A DNA stretch of 64,000 nt from Bacillus sp. J37 (GCF_000518865.1 NZ_JAEK01000008.1:62001-126000); one strand, 5' to 3'; positions 40,101-48,694 are shown, numbered from the stretch's first letter. Translations and numbers: made by a program. Notes: generated from the letters alone by a model not told the origin.

Positions 40101-41284
40101 GAAAAATCATGGCGGCAGATTATATGACCGGTGGAGAAGGTGTTGGTTATCATGACAATTCTGCTGATAATATTGGTGGCAAATATAGGAGAGATGCAGT
40201 CGATATCCGGATTAATCCGGAAGGTGGATATAATGTAGGCTGGAACCAGGCTGGAGAATGGCTAAAGTATAATGTCGACATAAGCGAAGCGGATGAGTAT
40301 GAACTGGACATTAGAGTGGCAACTGATTTGGAAGGAAGTCAAATAAGACTTTGGCTAGATGATACTGTCGATTTAACAGGTGTTATAGATGTTCCAAAAA
40401 CTGGAGGTTGGGATAACTGGGAAAGTGTGATCAAAGAAAATGTTTCCTTACCAGCTGGAAAGCATACGATTAAGGTCGAAATGGTAAAAGGGGAATTTGA
40501 CTTTAGAAGCATCCAATTCTCAGTTGCTGATGGCCAAGAACCACCTGCAATTGAAGGTGAGTATAGCACATCACCAGGTACCTTTGCGAAATCTGTCATA
40601 GGAGACAGTAGGTGGAAGGATTATACAGTTGAAGCGGATTTTACTATCGGAGCTGGAACAGGAGACGGTGGTTTACTTTTCAGAGTAAATAATCCGGCAA
40701 ACGGTATTGAACTTGGACAAAATAATCCTGATTTTATGCAAGGTTATATAGCCTATATAAATAAGGATGGAATTCATTTAGGGAAGTTTAATTATAACTG
40801 GGAATACTTAAAAGGTGCTGAACTAAATGAGCCATTGAATACATGGCATCATGTGAAGGTTGTTGCCAAAGGCACAAACATTAAGATTTATGTAGGAGAT
40901 ATGAATGTTCCCAAAATAGATTATACAGACAACAGCAGCACAGCATTTACGCAAGGAAAACTAGGACTGCGATCAAACTATAATCAGACAACGTTTGATA
41001 ATTTTGTGGTAAAACCATTAGAAACGACCCATTCATCCATAAAAAACGATCTTGATAGAATGAAAGAATCTGGTGAGATTGTTCAAAGTGCCTATAAAAA
41101 ATTAATAAATAAATTAGATCAATCTAAGCATCATTTAGACAAAGGGAAAGTCGCTCAATCAATCAAGCATCTTCATGATTTTAGAGATTCTCTAGAAAAA
41201 GAAAATAAACTATCTGAAGCTATCAAACAAGAACTTGAAGGAGATGCTATAAGACTTATAAGAAAAATAGAAGAAGAAAAGTAA
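37163..41284 (+). CDS. Secreted multidomain glycoside hydrolase family 43 enzyme
   Basis: A 1373-residue exported enzyme. Start: CTG at 37163, six bases after GGAGGAG, gives a signal peptide with the needed basic start (MKKMMTMAIMVSFILS, cut near TTFA-FS); the ATG at 37172 would lack both the site and the lysines. The GH43 five-blade propeller (about 30-300) has Asp46 (GDPYIL), Asp142 (GIDGHVF) and Glu189 (WTEGPT). Then come a laminin-G/CBM66-like domain (306-485) and four CBM6-like repeats (from 489, 671, 822, 972; each with KPxPG ... GGEG ... GEW). Residues 647-670 and 1131-1286 look like two halves of one more CBM66-like domain, with three CBM6 copies inserted. A helical tail (1287-1373) ends it. 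Likely substrate: arabinose- or galactose-containing polymer. Confidence 0.85.
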   Translation: MKKMMTMAIMVSFILSLPLTTFAFSNPIKLPNSWEWDTGVFYGEGDPYILKHNGIYYLYVSTVDDKSGVKAWKSEDLVNWEYGGLVTEEPTTKAAYAPEVVYWNGNFYMYTSPGGNGHYVYKSSNPLGPFKKQTENLGMGIDGHVFIDDDGKWYFYSTGDQRIDARPMSDPFTFGQVSHTGAEMNGWTEGPTIIKRNNNYYMTYTGNHVWNKAYRVDYASSDSPIANYSPKLEQNPILLNAEGVNAGVGHNSVVRGPDLDSDYMVYHSHANPGRYMNLDRIAWNGDKMLVLGPTITEQSNPDLPDFSERFSESSQNKNWENKNGGSWTVNSDMSGWLQQTKMGSPEVFKQLTKVGTSSDYTAEFNMKKVKQGSSSDPRFGAVFSYKDEKNYGLAVLNSNKNQLETFFIVNGVEQKWEATDLPNGYDYTKLHQIRIEKAASTFKIFVDGMQKQTRHIEKLDGGKIGYMTNDVHAAFGFTAFSNKVNGSSVFDANKPVPGSIEAVHYNTGGEGKGYYDTTIENTSDKYREDAVDFKGNSESGYYVSLNKKGEWLNYNLTIAEEGSYNLDLRITDSSKDAQIKLVLDNSTELSPSINIPQTDEWKTLSIEGIKLPKGKHTLKVIAENGSFDLSTLDFHENTKVTKISSNFNDGTSEGWEETEGFWTVNTNKLSVFDAYKPIPGSIGAAYYITGGEGIAYHETTAENIGGVLRGDSVDIRDNPKGGTAVGWNQTGEWFKYNVSIKESGLYNLQLNAATTFQSAKVRIWLDDEIDLTGVLDVPNTGDWNNWHPVIKEGVPLPEGEHTLKVEIVEGEFDFTGIDFTSFDIHKPIPGIIEAEDYNLGGEGVGYHDNTLENSGEQYRKDSVDIRSNPEGGYAVTANQTGEWLTYNIDIEEEGSYGLDILTASTKSGGKVRLLLDDDIDLTGEIDIPNTGDLNRWENISLQDISLPAGKHTLKLEVLNGEFDISRLLFHRFDHHKELPGKIMAADYMTGGEGVGYHDNSADNIGGKYRRDAVDIRINPEGGYNVGWNQAGEWLKYNVDISEADEYELDIRVATDLEGSQIRLWLDDTVDLTGVIDVPKTGGWDNWESVIKENVSLPAGKHTIKVEMVKGEFDFRSIQFSVADGQEPPAIEGEYSTSPGTFAKSVIGDSRWKDYTVEADFTIGAGTGDGGLLFRVNNPANGIELGQNNPDFMQGYIAYINKDGIHLGKFNYNWEYLKGAELNEPLNTWHHVKVVAKGTNIKIYVGDMNVPKIDYTDNSSTAFTQGKLGLRSNYNQTTFDNFVVKPLETTHSSIKNDLDRMKESGEIVQSAYKKLINKLDQSKHHLDKGKVAQSIKHLHDFRDSLEKENKLSEAIKQELEGDAIRLIRKIEEEK

Positions 41285-41288
41285 GTGC

Positions 41289-41334
41289 GAATGGGTAGGT
41301 ACAAGAAAATAAGGGTACCTACCCGTTCATTTTG
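41289..41334 (+). terminator. Terminator after the large GH43 gene
   Basis: A 14-bp stem (GAATGGGTAGGTAC with GTACCTACCCGTTC, one G-T) followed by ATTTTG. It begins 5 bp past the stop. Confidence 0.85.
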
Positions 41335-41368
41335 TATATGTCATGAAACAATGAATGGGGGATACACG

Positions 41369-42367
41369 ATGGAAAAAAATAAACAAAATCAAAGTGAAGT
41401 AGCATTAGGAGAAATGTTTATGAACCCTCTACTTGAGAGTGGACCTGATCCATACATTTTTAAACATTTTGACGGAAACTATTATTTTACAGCTACGACT
41501 CGTACTCATATAGCCCTTTGGAAGAGTACAACCATTACAGGTATATCAACTGCTGAAAAGAAAGTAATTTGGGTACCGCCTATAGAAGGGCCATATAGTA
41601 AAAATATTTGGGCACCGGAAATCCACTTTATACATAATAAATGGTTTATCTATTTTACTGCTAATGAAGGTGGTGGTGATGACACACGACGAATTTATGT
41701 ATTAGAAAATTCTTTTGAAAATCCATTAGAGGGAGAATGGAACTTTAAAGGTGCTGTAAATACGGAACTTCCAGGGCTGGATGGTACAGTCCTTCAGCAT
41801 CATAATCAACTTTATTTCCTCTATTCAGGTTATGGTTATTTTCCTGATTATGGATCAGCCTTATATATAGCAAAAATGAAAAACCCCTGGACATTGGAAG
41901 GTGAAAACATTCTACTTTCTGCACCAACATCAGAGTGGGAGAAACAGGGTGGAATGGCAATTAATGAAGGACCTATTTTATTGAAAAGAAATGGGAAGCT
42001 ATTTTTAATCTTTTCAGCAAGTGCTACATGGTCTGATGATTATTGTTTAGGAATGTTAACTGCTAATGAATCAGATGAGGTATTGGACCAGGACTCTTGG
42101 GTTAAATATCCGGAACCTGTTTTTTCAAAGAATATAAAAAATCGAGTGTTTTCACCGGGACATAATAGCTTTACTCAATCTCCGGATGGAACTGAAGATT
42201 GGATTGTGTATCACGCATTTTCCTTTTCAGAGGAAGAAGGAGACCATAGTAATGGGAGGCTTCGTAATCCAAGAATCCAAAAATTTCATTGGAATCAAGA
42301 TGGGACACCAAATTTTGGGATACCTATACCTGCCTATACGCCAATCAAGCTCCCTTCAGGAGAATAA
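41369..42367 (+). CDS. Intracellular glycoside hydrolase family 43 enzyme
   Basis: A 332-residue GH43 enzyme without signal peptide. Catalytic set: Asp27 (GPDPYIF), Asp138 (GLDGT) and Glu200 (NEGPIL), plus GHNSFTQSPDGTEDWIVYHA near the end. The order and spacing fit exo-acting arabinofuranosidases or xylosidases of family 43. The ATG at 41369 follows a G-rich site; the longer open frame upstream would run through the terminator. It lies after the secreted GH43 but behind its terminator, so expression may depend on read-through or its own promoter. Confidence 0.85.
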   Translation: MEKNKQNQSEVALGEMFMNPLLESGPDPYIFKHFDGNYYFTATTRTHIALWKSTTITGISTAEKKVIWVPPIEGPYSKNIWAPEIHFIHNKWFIYFTANEGGGDDTRRIYVLENSFENPLEGEWNFKGAVNTELPGLDGTVLQHHNQLYFLYSGYGYFPDYGSALYIAKMKNPWTLEGENILLSAPTSEWEKQGGMAINEGPILLKRNGKLFLIFSASATWSDDYCLGMLTANESDEVLDQDSWVKYPEPVFSKNIKNRVFSPGHNSFTQSPDGTEDWIVYHAFSFSEEEGDHSNGRLRNPRIQKFHWNQDGTPNFGIPIPAYTPIKLPSGE

Positions 42368-42382
42368 GTAATGGGAAATATT

Positions 42383-42413
42383 ATAAACACCCCTCAAAAA
42401 AAGGGGTGTTTAT
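42383..42413. terminator. Bidirectional terminator between GH43 and bmrR
   Basis: ATAAACACCCC pairs with GGGGTGTTTAT around a short A-rich loop; it lies between convergent genes. Confidence 0.88.
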
Positions 42414-42440
42414 GATAATTCGTAGAAAAACGCTGTTATA

Positions 42441-43271
42441 CTAATCTTCTGCAATTTTTACCCTGAACTCACTTATATATTGGTGTATATTATTTTGATA
42501 ATAGACGGAAAAGAATTCATAGATATCACTTAACGGTTTGACTTCATTTGTTTGTATATAATGAATTAGTTTTTGGAATGTAACAAAGTAATGTTCAAAT
42601 GACGTGGAATTTGAAACAATGCTTAAGTATTTACCTTTTGGTAAGGTTGCAAATTCAGTATCACTTTGAAGAGATGAAATATGTTTATTCGAAAGTACAG
42701 GTGTAAACAAATAGTCATAATTGATGTCTTCAACAGTATTGTAGGGTCTAAATGGAATAATGGAGCCATACCCTTTTTTTCTAAACCCCTCTGTAGATGG
42801 TCCATATTTTCTTAGGCTGCTAAATGACGAATTAAAGGTGTTAATGGGACCTAAACCCGTTACTTTTGTTTGAATAACCTTCATTTCATCCTTTTCTAAA
42901 AGAACGATCTCATCAAATGGCGCTTCTTGTCTCTGTAATTCTTCTCTTACATTGGCGATAATTTCTTGTATTTCAAATAAATAATCAATTTTTTCTTCCA
43001 CAATTCTTTCTTGATCCATTAAAAAGGAAACATAATCATCATTATTTAAATCTTCCACCCTTTTGATTTGATTTAAGGGTGTCCCGATATAGCTTAGAGA
43101 TTTTATTAGATCTAAACGATATAATTGTAAATCACTATAATAACGATAATTTGACTTTGGATCTACATATGTTGGTTTAAATAAATCGATTTGATCATAG
43201 TAGCGGAGAGCTTTAATAGAAATATTCATTAATTTTGAGACCTCACCTATTGAATAAAGTTTATCCTCCAT
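42441..43271 (-). CDS. bmrR: MerR-family activator of the multidrug pump (BmrR-like)
   Basis: A 276-residue MerR-type regulator: winged HTH (YSIGEVSKLMNISIKALRYYDQIDLFKP), a coiled-coil dimer helix (about 75-118) and a GyrI-like C-terminal drug-binding domain, as in Bacillus BmrR, which binds lipophilic cations and distorts the bmr promoter. The ATG at 43271 follows GAGGTGG; the GTG at 43283 is an alternative. It lies 16 bp downstream of bmr, the order known from B. subtilis. Confidence 0.9.
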   Translation of the reverse strand: MEDKLYSIGEVSKLMNISIKALRYYDQIDLFKPTYVDPKSNYRYYSDLQLYRLDLIKSLSYIGTPLNQIKRVEDLNNDDYVSFLMDQERIVEEKIDYLFEIQEIIANVREELQRQEAPFDEIVLLEKDEMKVIQTKVTGLGPINTFNSSFSSLRKYGPSTEGFRKKGYGSIIPFRPYNTVEDINYDYLFTPVLSNKHISSLQSDTEFATLPKGKYLSIVSNSTSFEHYFVTFQKLIHYIQTNEVKPLSDIYEFFSVYYQNNIHQYISEFRVKIAED

Positions 43272-43287
43272 TAATAAATCCACCTCA

Positions 43288-44481
43288 TCACTGTTCTGAA
43301 CTGGTTAATTTGGCTGGTGAAGCTTTAGATAGTGTCTGTTGTTTCCAAGCAAGAGTTAATCCTGTGCCAATGGCTAAAAAAATCGTGGCAAAATAAAATG
43401 GATAATTTAAATTTATATCAAATAGTATACCTCCAATAATTGGACCAAACACATTTCCAATACTCGTAAACATTGAATTCATACCACCTACAAAACCTTG
43501 TTCGTTTCCGGCTATTTTAGAAAGATAGGTGGTTACAGCCGGTCTCATTAAATCAAATCCTATAAAAACGATAATTGTCGTAAATAAAATCAAAAAGTAT
43601 TGATTGACAATTGTGACGAATAAGACAAGAATTGCTGAAAATAAGAGGCTGTATCGAATTAAACGAATTTCACCAAGCCATCTTGTAAGTCGATCAAATA
43701 AAGCTATTTGAGCAATTGCCCCAACAATAGCTCCCCCAGTAATCATAATGGCAATATCCTTTGGAGTAAATCCAAACTTATGATCAACAAATAGAGCAAA
43801 CAAAGATTCAAAAGAGGATAAGCCAAATGCAGAAATTAAGATAATCATAAATGAGATGAAATATACAGGTGAAAAGATTCGGTTTAATCCGGCTTTTTGA
43901 TCTGAATTTTCTTCATATTCCTTATTACGATCGGGTTCTTTTAATGTAATCAAAGATAAAACAGCAGCAAAAATACCTAATAAACCAGCAAAGAAAAAGG
44001 GGATGCGAGTTCCAATTTCCGCTAAGAATCCTCCAATTCCAGGACCGATAATGAATCCAGTTGAAATGGCTGCTGACATGTAGCCAAGTGCTTTCGGTCG
44101 TGTTTCTAATGAAGTTGTATCTGCAATAAAGGCAGTTACGGCTGGCATAATAAATGCTGCACTAACACCACCAAGTATACGTGAGAGAAACAGGACACTC
44201 AGAGTATTTCCGACACCGAATAACAACTCTGAAATTCCAAATATAAATAAACCTATTACAATCATTCTTTTTCTGCCAAATTGGTCTACCCAACGGCCTG
44301 CTATCGGTGATACAACTAATTGTGCTACAGCAAATGCGGCAACCATATAGCCTACGATTGAGCCTGATAAATGTAACTCATTCATTATTGTGGGAGTAAC
44401 AGGGATAACAAGTCCTATGCCTAAAAATGCTATAAATAGATTCAGCAATAATATTGCTAAAGTAATGTTCTGTCTTGACAT
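43288..44481 (-). CDS. bmr: Multidrug efflux MFS transporter Bmr
   Basis: A 397-residue 12-helix drug/proton antiporter of the DHA1 family (Bmr/NorA/Blt). Family motifs: GIGLVIPVTPTIMNELHLSG at helix 1, the conserved RWVDQFGRKRMIVIG loop 2-3, and the antiporter motif C in GFIIGPGIGGFLAE. The similarity to Bacillus Bmr is strong across the length. The ATG at 44481 follows GGAGATGAT; an earlier ATG at 44496 is also open. It shares an operon with bmrR. Confidence 0.92.
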   Translation of the reverse strand: MSRQNITLAILLLNLFIAFLGIGLVIPVTPTIMNELHLSGSIVGYMVAAFAVAQLVVSPIAGRWVDQFGRKRMIVIGLFIFGISELLFGVGNTLSVLFLSRILGGVSAAFIMPAVTAFIADTTSLETRPKALGYMSAAISTGFIIGPGIGGFLAEIGTRIPFFFAGLLGIFAAVLSLITLKEPDRNKEYEENSDQKAGLNRIFSPVYFISFMIILISAFGLSSFESLFALFVDHKFGFTPKDIAIMITGGAIVGAIAQIALFDRLTRWLGEIRLIRYSLLFSAILVLFVTIVNQYFLILFTTIIVFIGFDLMRPAVTTYLSKIAGNEQGFVGGMNSMFTSIGNVFGPIIGGILFDINLNYPFYFATIFLAIGTGLTLAWKQQTLSKASPAKLTSSEQ

Positions 44482-44524
44482 GCTTATCATCTCCATGAAA
44501 GATTTTTTGCAACTACAAGACGTT

Positions 44525-44555
44525 ATTTTAATCTCTCCCTTAAGGGGAGAGTCAA
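44525..44555 (-). promoter_or_regulatory. MerR-type bmr promoter with 19-bp spacer
   Basis: On the minus strand TTGACT (44555-44550) and TAAAAT (44530-44525) are separated by exactly 19 bp, the overlong spacer needed by MerR-family activators. The spacer holds the palindrome CTCTCCCCTTAAGGGAGAG. Confidence 0.85.
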
Positions 44556-44832
44556 CCTTTTTGTTTTAAAAAAGATGAACTTATTTTTACCTATAACACT
44601 GCATTACTAAACAACAGAGTAGAGCCATTAATTAAGATTAATAGAATGGGTTCCCCTTACCTTAAATGGGATCGAACAGTGGATCGAGGTGTATCACATT
44701 TGTTTTATTTAGAGAGAGATTTTCCTAACAGCAAATAAGGATAATAAATAAATGAACAAGGATATAGAAACACTGATTTAAGTATCCTATACTACTACGT
44801 ATAGTAAACGCTTTCAACTAGAGGGGATAAAC
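44556..44832. other. Region between bmr and the sda-like gene
   Basis: About 280 bp, AT-rich. The only element recognised is the cre-like site at 44803. Confidence 0.5.
44803..44816. promoter_or_regulatory. cre-like site before the sda-like gene
   Basis: AGTAAACGCTTTCA (minus strand TGAAAGCGTTTACT) matches the cre consensus except at the last base and lies 30-55 bp before the small gene's possible starts. Confidence 0.6.
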
Positions 44833-44856
44833 ATGTATAATGGGGGAAGTACTAAT

Positions 44857-44994
44857 ATGTTAAAAGAATTAAGTAATGAGTTACTAATTAGTATATATAA
44901 AAAAGCTGTTAACTTAAGCCAGGATACTAAAATAATTAAGGTTTTAAAGGAAGAAATACAAAAACGAAATCTATTACAACTAATAGACGGTTAA
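44857..44994 (+). CDS. sda: Sda-like sporulation checkpoint peptide
   Basis: A 45-residue protein, MLKELSNELLISIYKKAV ... LKEEIQKRNLLQLIDG, predicted as a helical hairpin. It matches the Sda pattern (L-S-x-E-L-L-I-x-x-Y-x-K-A ... I-x-x-E-I-x-x-R), the inhibitor that binds sporulation histidine kinases and blocks phosphorelay. The second ATG (44857) with GGGGGA upstream is chosen because it aligns with Sda; an ATG at 44833, with GAGGGG, adds eight residues. Whether it is the chromosome's main sda or a paralogue cannot be told. No DnaA boxes are seen, unlike the B. subtilis gene; a cre-like site is present. Confidence 0.72.
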   Translation: MLKELSNELLISIYKKAVNLSQDTKIIKVLKEEIQKRNLLQLIDG

Positions 44995-45023
44995 TCTGGT
45001 TTTTTTACTAATAGATTGTACAG

Positions 45024-45068
45024 TAAGCTCGAATTCTTTGTATTGAAGGAATTCGAGCTTATTTATTT
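45024..45068 (+). terminator. Terminator after the sda-like gene
   Basis: A 13-bp perfect stem (TAAGCTCGAATTC with its complement) followed by TTTATTT. Confidence 0.88.
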
Positions 45069-45107
45069 AAGCAGAAGATAATAATAATGGAATGGAGAAG
45101 ATTCAGG

Positions 45108-45983
45108 TTAAAATTCCTCTGAAACAAACTTCAAGAGAGCCCTGACAGCAAAAGATTGATATCGGTCTTTTTTCGTAATAAATCCAAGCTCCCACATAGG
45201 TGGAGATAATAATGGAATCATCTTGATGTAGTGATGATCCATTTTTCTATAGATAGACCTCGGTAATAGCGTGATACCAAGCTCCGCTCCAACTAATTCT
45301 GTTATTAGATCCCACTGTGAGCTTTCGTATGCAATGTTTGGCTGAAAGCCTGCTTTTTGACATTCATTAATAATCAATTTATGTAAGGCAAATTCCCGAT
45401 TGAAAAGAATAAAATGTTCTTCCGCTAATTGGCTGATGGTAACCTCTTTCGATTCTGCTAGTCGATGCTGTGTGCTTGTATAAAGCATGAATTCCTCTTT
45501 TATAAACGGATTAATTTCAAACTTACTATGATCTGTTGGAAACACAATGATCCCCACATCAACATGTCCCTCATCTACTAAAAGTTCTATTCGTTTGGCA
45601 CCGAGTTCAATTAATTCTAATTCGACTTCCGGATATGACAGTTTGAATTTTTTCGCTATTGCAGGGAAGAAAAGCGTCCCAATTAATGGAGGTATGCCAA
45701 TCTTAATTTTCCCTGTTGGCAAATTAATTAAATCATCTAAAAGAATAGAAAGCTCATCAGTAGCTCCTAATATTTTAGTAGCTTGTTTGAAGATAATTTC
45801 TCCTGCATCAGTCAATTTTAACGAACGAGTTGAACGTTCAAATAATTCCACTTTAAGCTCTGTTTCTAATTTTTTTATTGATTTACTTAAGGTTGGTTGT
45901 GAGATATAGGCACTTTCCGCAGCTTTAGTGAAGCTGCCGTATTGTGCTACTTCGGTAAAATAGCGTAGATCCTTTAATTCCAA
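45108..45983 (-). CDS. LysR-family transcriptional regulator
   Basis: A 291-residue LysR regulator: winged HTH at about 1-60 (LKDLRYFTEVAQYGSFTKAAESAYISQPTLSKSIKKLE) and a periplasmic-binding-like effector domain (GKIKIGIPPLIGTLFFPAI ... ELVGAELGITLLPR). TTG at 45983 is preferred because AGGTGAT lies just upstream and MELKDLRYF is a usual LysR beginning; GTG at 45992 is the alternative. It is divergent from the thiolase-scoAB operon, with a typical ATTC-N7-GAAT box in between, and probably activates it. Confidence 0.88.
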   Translation of the reverse strand: MELKDLRYFTEVAQYGSFTKAAESAYISQPTLSKSIKKLETELKVELFERSTRSLKLTDAGEIIFKQATKILGATDELSILLDDLINLPTGKIKIGIPPLIGTLFFPAIAKKFKLSYPEVELELIELGAKRIELLVDEGHVDVGIIVFPTDHSKFEINPFIKEEFMLYTSTQHRLAESKEVTISQLAEEHFILFNREFALHKLIINECQKAGFQPNIAYESSQWDLITELVGAELGITLLPRSIYRKMDHHYIKMIPLLSPPMWELGFITKKDRYQSFAVRALLKFVSEEF

Positions 45984-45998
45984 AGTTATCACCTACTT

Positions 45999-46051
45999 AT
46001 TCATTTTCAGAATAAAATATATAACTATTATTCATTTTACTCATAAATGAG
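45999..46051. promoter_or_regulatory. LysR-box-like motifs between the LysR gene and the thiolase operon
   Basis: ATTCATTTTCAGAAT (45999-46013) is an ATTC-N7-GAAT, T-N11-A-type site. A second ATTCATTTT at 46030 is followed by the palindrome CTCATAAATGAG (46040-46051). Confidence 0.6.
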
Positions 46052-46121
46052 AATGCTGTAAATTAATAAGTAAATATATGGTGGAATCTCCGAATAAACT
46101 GTGATAAGGGGGAACTGGTTG

Positions 46122-47330
46122 ATGGAAAATAATGAGGTTGTAATTGTAAGCGCTTTAAGAACACCGATAGGCCAAGTTGGAGGAAGCTTAAAAAATATTA
46201 GCGCCGTCCAATTAGGTTCACATGTAATTAAAGCGGTCATTGATAAAGCTGGAGTTTGTGGGGAACAAATTGATGAAGTCATCATGGGAAATGTTCTTCA
46301 AGCAGGTCTTGGTCAGAACCCGGCTAGACAATCTGCTATACTAGCAGGCCTTCCTGAACATGTTTCTGCTTTTACGTTAAATAAAGTGTGTGGATCAGGG
46401 TTAAAGGCCGTTCTTTTAGCCGCTCAGGCGATTTCAACAGGAGATGCAGAAATCGTTGTAGCGGGTGGAATGGAAAATATGAGTCAAGCACCTTACTTAT
46501 CTATGGGAGCTAGAGACGGATTTCGAATGGGAGATCAGAAGCTCATTGATAGTATGATTCATGATGGATTGTGGTGTGCGTTTAATGATTATCATATGGG
46601 AATCACGGCTGAAAATATTTGTGACCAATATGAAGTCACACGACAGGAACAAGATGAATTCGCTGCATGGAGCCAAGAAAAAGCAGCAATAGCAATAAAC
46701 GATGGGAAATTTGAAGATGAAATTGTAGCTGTTGAAATACCGCAACGTAAAGGAGAGTCTATTTATTTTGATAAGGATGAATATGTAAAGGCGGGAACAA
46801 CAGTAGAGAAATTAGGTAAGCTAAGGCCAGCTTTTAAAAAAGATGGACGCGTAACCGCAGGTAATGCTTCAGGAATTAATGATGGAGCAGCTGCTGTACT
46901 CATGATGAGTTTACGTAAAGCAAAAGAACTTGGGATCGAACCGTTAGCTAAAATTCGTGGGAACGCAAGTGCAGCCGTTGACCCAAGTTTAATGGGAATA
47001 GGGCCAGTGCCAGCTACGAAAAAAGCGTTAAATAAGCTTGGACTTACAATCAATGACATGGATTTAATCGAAGCAAATGAAGCTTTTGCAGCTCAAACAT
47101 TAGCGGTGGGCAAGGAGCTTCAATTTTCGGAAGATAAAGTAAATGTTAATGGCGGTGCCATTGCCCTGGGTCATCCGATTGGAGCAAGTGGAGCAAGAAT
47201 CCTGACAACATTAATTCATGAATTAAAAAGAAGAAATGGAAAATATGGTTTATCGACGTTATGTATCGGTGGTGGTCAAGGAATATCAACAATAATAGAA
47301 AACTATGAAATGAGGGGTGTAGGAGGATGA
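46122..47330 (+). CDS. Acetyl-CoA C-acetyltransferase (thiolase)
   Basis: A 402-residue thiolase interconverting acetoacetyl-CoA and two acetyl-CoA. Both active-site cysteines ([11 protein letters not shown] and CIGGGQG) and the histidine ([10 protein letters not shown]) are present. ATG at 46122 follows AAGGGGG; the open frame from 46101 has no site. Its stop overlaps the start of scoA (ATGA), so they are translationally coupled. With scoAB it would channel acetoacetate into acetyl-CoA. Confidence 0.92.
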   Translation: MENNEVVIVSALRTPIGQVGGSLKNISAVQLGSHVIKAVIDKAGVCGEQIDEVIMGNVLQAGLGQNPARQSAILAGLPEHVSAFTLNKVCGSGLKAVLLAAQAISTGDAEIVVAGGMENMSQAPYLSMGARDGFRMGDQKLIDSMIHDGLWCAFNDYHMGITAENICDQYEVTRQEQDEFAAWSQEKAAIAINDGKFEDEIVAVEIPQRKGESIYFDKDEYVKAGTTVEKLGKLRPAFKKDGRVTAGNASGINDGAAAVLMMSLRKAKELGIEPLAKIRGNASAAVDPSLMGIGPVPATKKALNKLGLTINDMDLIEANEAFAAQTLAVGKELQFSEDKVNVNGGAIALGHPIGASGARILTTLIHELKRRNGKYGLSTLCIGGGQGISTIIENYEMRGVGG

Positions 47331-48016
47331 AAAAGATATTTACTAGTTTTGAAGAAGCCGTACAAGACATTAAAGACGGAATGACGTTAATGGTTGGAGG
47401 ATTTGGGCTAGTTGGAATACCCGAGAATCTTATTAAAGCTCTTTGTGAGAAAAATGTAAAAGATTTAACAGTCATTTCGAACAATTGTGGCGTAGACGAT
47501 TGGGGACTTGGACTTTTACTTCAAAATAAACAAATTAAAAAGATGATCTCATCTTATGTTGGTGAAAATAAAGAGTTTGAAAGACAAGTTTTAAGCGGTG
47601 AGTTAGAGGTACAACTGACACCACAAGGATCTTTAGCTGAGAAAATACGCGCTGGTGGTGCGGGAATTCCAGCGTTTTATACTCCGGCTGGAGTTGGGAC
47701 TCCTATTGCAGAAGGTCGGGAAACAAGACAATTTAATGGTAAGGAATATTTACTTGAAGAATCCCTTACTGCAGATTTTAGTTTAATTAAAGCGTGGAAA
47801 GCAGACAAGATGGGCAATATCATTTATCGCAAAACCGCGCAAAATTTCAATCCAATTATGGCGGCAGCAGGTAAAATCACAATTGCAGAGGTAGAGGAAA
47901 TTGTGGAAGTTGGGGAAATAGATCCTGATCACATTCATACACCAAGTATTTATGTTCAAGGATTAATCGTTGGGAAACACGAAAAACGAATCGAACGACT
48001 TACGGTTCAAGCATAA
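47327..48016 (+). CDS. scoA: Succinyl-CoA:3-ketoacid CoA-transferase subunit A
   Basis: A 229-residue CoA-transferase family I alpha subunit ([43 protein letters not shown]). With ScoB it moves CoA from succinyl-CoA to acetoacetate. Overlaps the thiolase stop by four bases; 18 bp before scoB. Other 3-oxoacid CoA-transferases (butyrate or adipate types) are possible, but thiolase linkage favours acetoacetate. Confidence 0.9.
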   Translation: MKKIFTSFEEAVQDIKDGMTLMVGGFGLVGIPENLIKALCEKNVKDLTVISNNCGVDDWGLGLLLQNKQIKKMISSYVGENKEFERQVLSGELEVQLTPQGSLAEKIRAGGAGIPAFYTPAGVGTPIAEGRETRQFNGKEYLLEESLTADFSLIKAWKADKMGNIIYRKTAQNFNPIMAAAGKITIAEVEEIVEVGEIDPDHIHTPSIYVQGLIVGKHEKRIERLTVQA

Positions 48017-48034
48017 AATAGAGGAGGGAAAAGG

Positions 48035-48694
48035 ATGGCGAAAAATGTCAGAGTACAAATTGCACAAAGGGCTGAAAAAGAAATTCAAGATGGATTCTAT
48101 GTGAATTTAGGAATTGGGATGCCAACAATGGTTGCGAACTATATTTCTGAAAATAAAAATGTGGTCTTGCAATCAGAAAATGGTCTATTAGGTATTGGAC
48201 CTTATCCATCGAGAGAAGAAGTAGATCCGGATTTAATTAACGCAGGAAAAGAAACAGTAACTGCAATAGAAGGAGCGAGCTTCTTTAGTAATGCAGAATC
48301 CTTTGCCATGATACGCGGCGGACACATTGATTTAGCTATCCTGGGAGGTATGGAGGTTTCTGAAAATGGTGATCTTGCTAACTGGATGATCCCGGGTAAA
48401 ATGATAAAAGGGATGGGAGGAGCAATGGATTTAGTTCACGGTGCAAAAAAAATTATTGTGATCATGGAACATGTGAACAAGGTCGGGCAGCCAAAGATTC
48501 TTAAGCAATGCTCGTTACCATTAACAGGAAAAAAAGTAGTTGACCGAATAATAACAGATCGTGCGGTTATTGATGTGACGGAGAATGGGTTGAAATTGAT
48601 TGAAGTGGCACAAGGCTATAGTGTACAGGATATTATTGATTCAACTGAGCCTGCGTTGATTATTTCCGATCAAGTGATGAAAAGTTCATATTAG
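48035..48694 (+). CDS. scoB: Succinyl-CoA:3-ketoacid CoA-transferase subunit B
   Basis: A 219-residue CoA-transferase beta subunit. The catalytic Glu is in [12 protein letters not shown] near residue 50; [12 protein letters not shown] and [20 protein letters not shown] are family segments. AGGAGGG precedes the ATG. Last gene of the thiolase-scoAB operon. Confidence 0.92.
   Translation: MAKNVRVQIAQRAEKEIQDGFYVNLGIGMPTMVANYISENKNVVLQSENGLLGIGPYPSREEVDPDLINAGKETVTAIEGASFFSNAESFAMIRGGHIDLAILGGMEVSENGDLANWMIPGKMIKGMGGAMDLVHGAKKIIVIMEHVNKVGQPKILKQCSLPLTGKKVVDRIITDRAVIDVTENGLKLIEVAQGYSVQDIIDSTEPALIISDQVMKSSY

Noticed and set aside
41285-41368. N-terminal extension of the intracellular GH43 (from 41285)
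   Set aside because: These codons overlap a strong terminator and encode residues unlike any GH43 start; the ATG at 41369 has the ribosome binding site.
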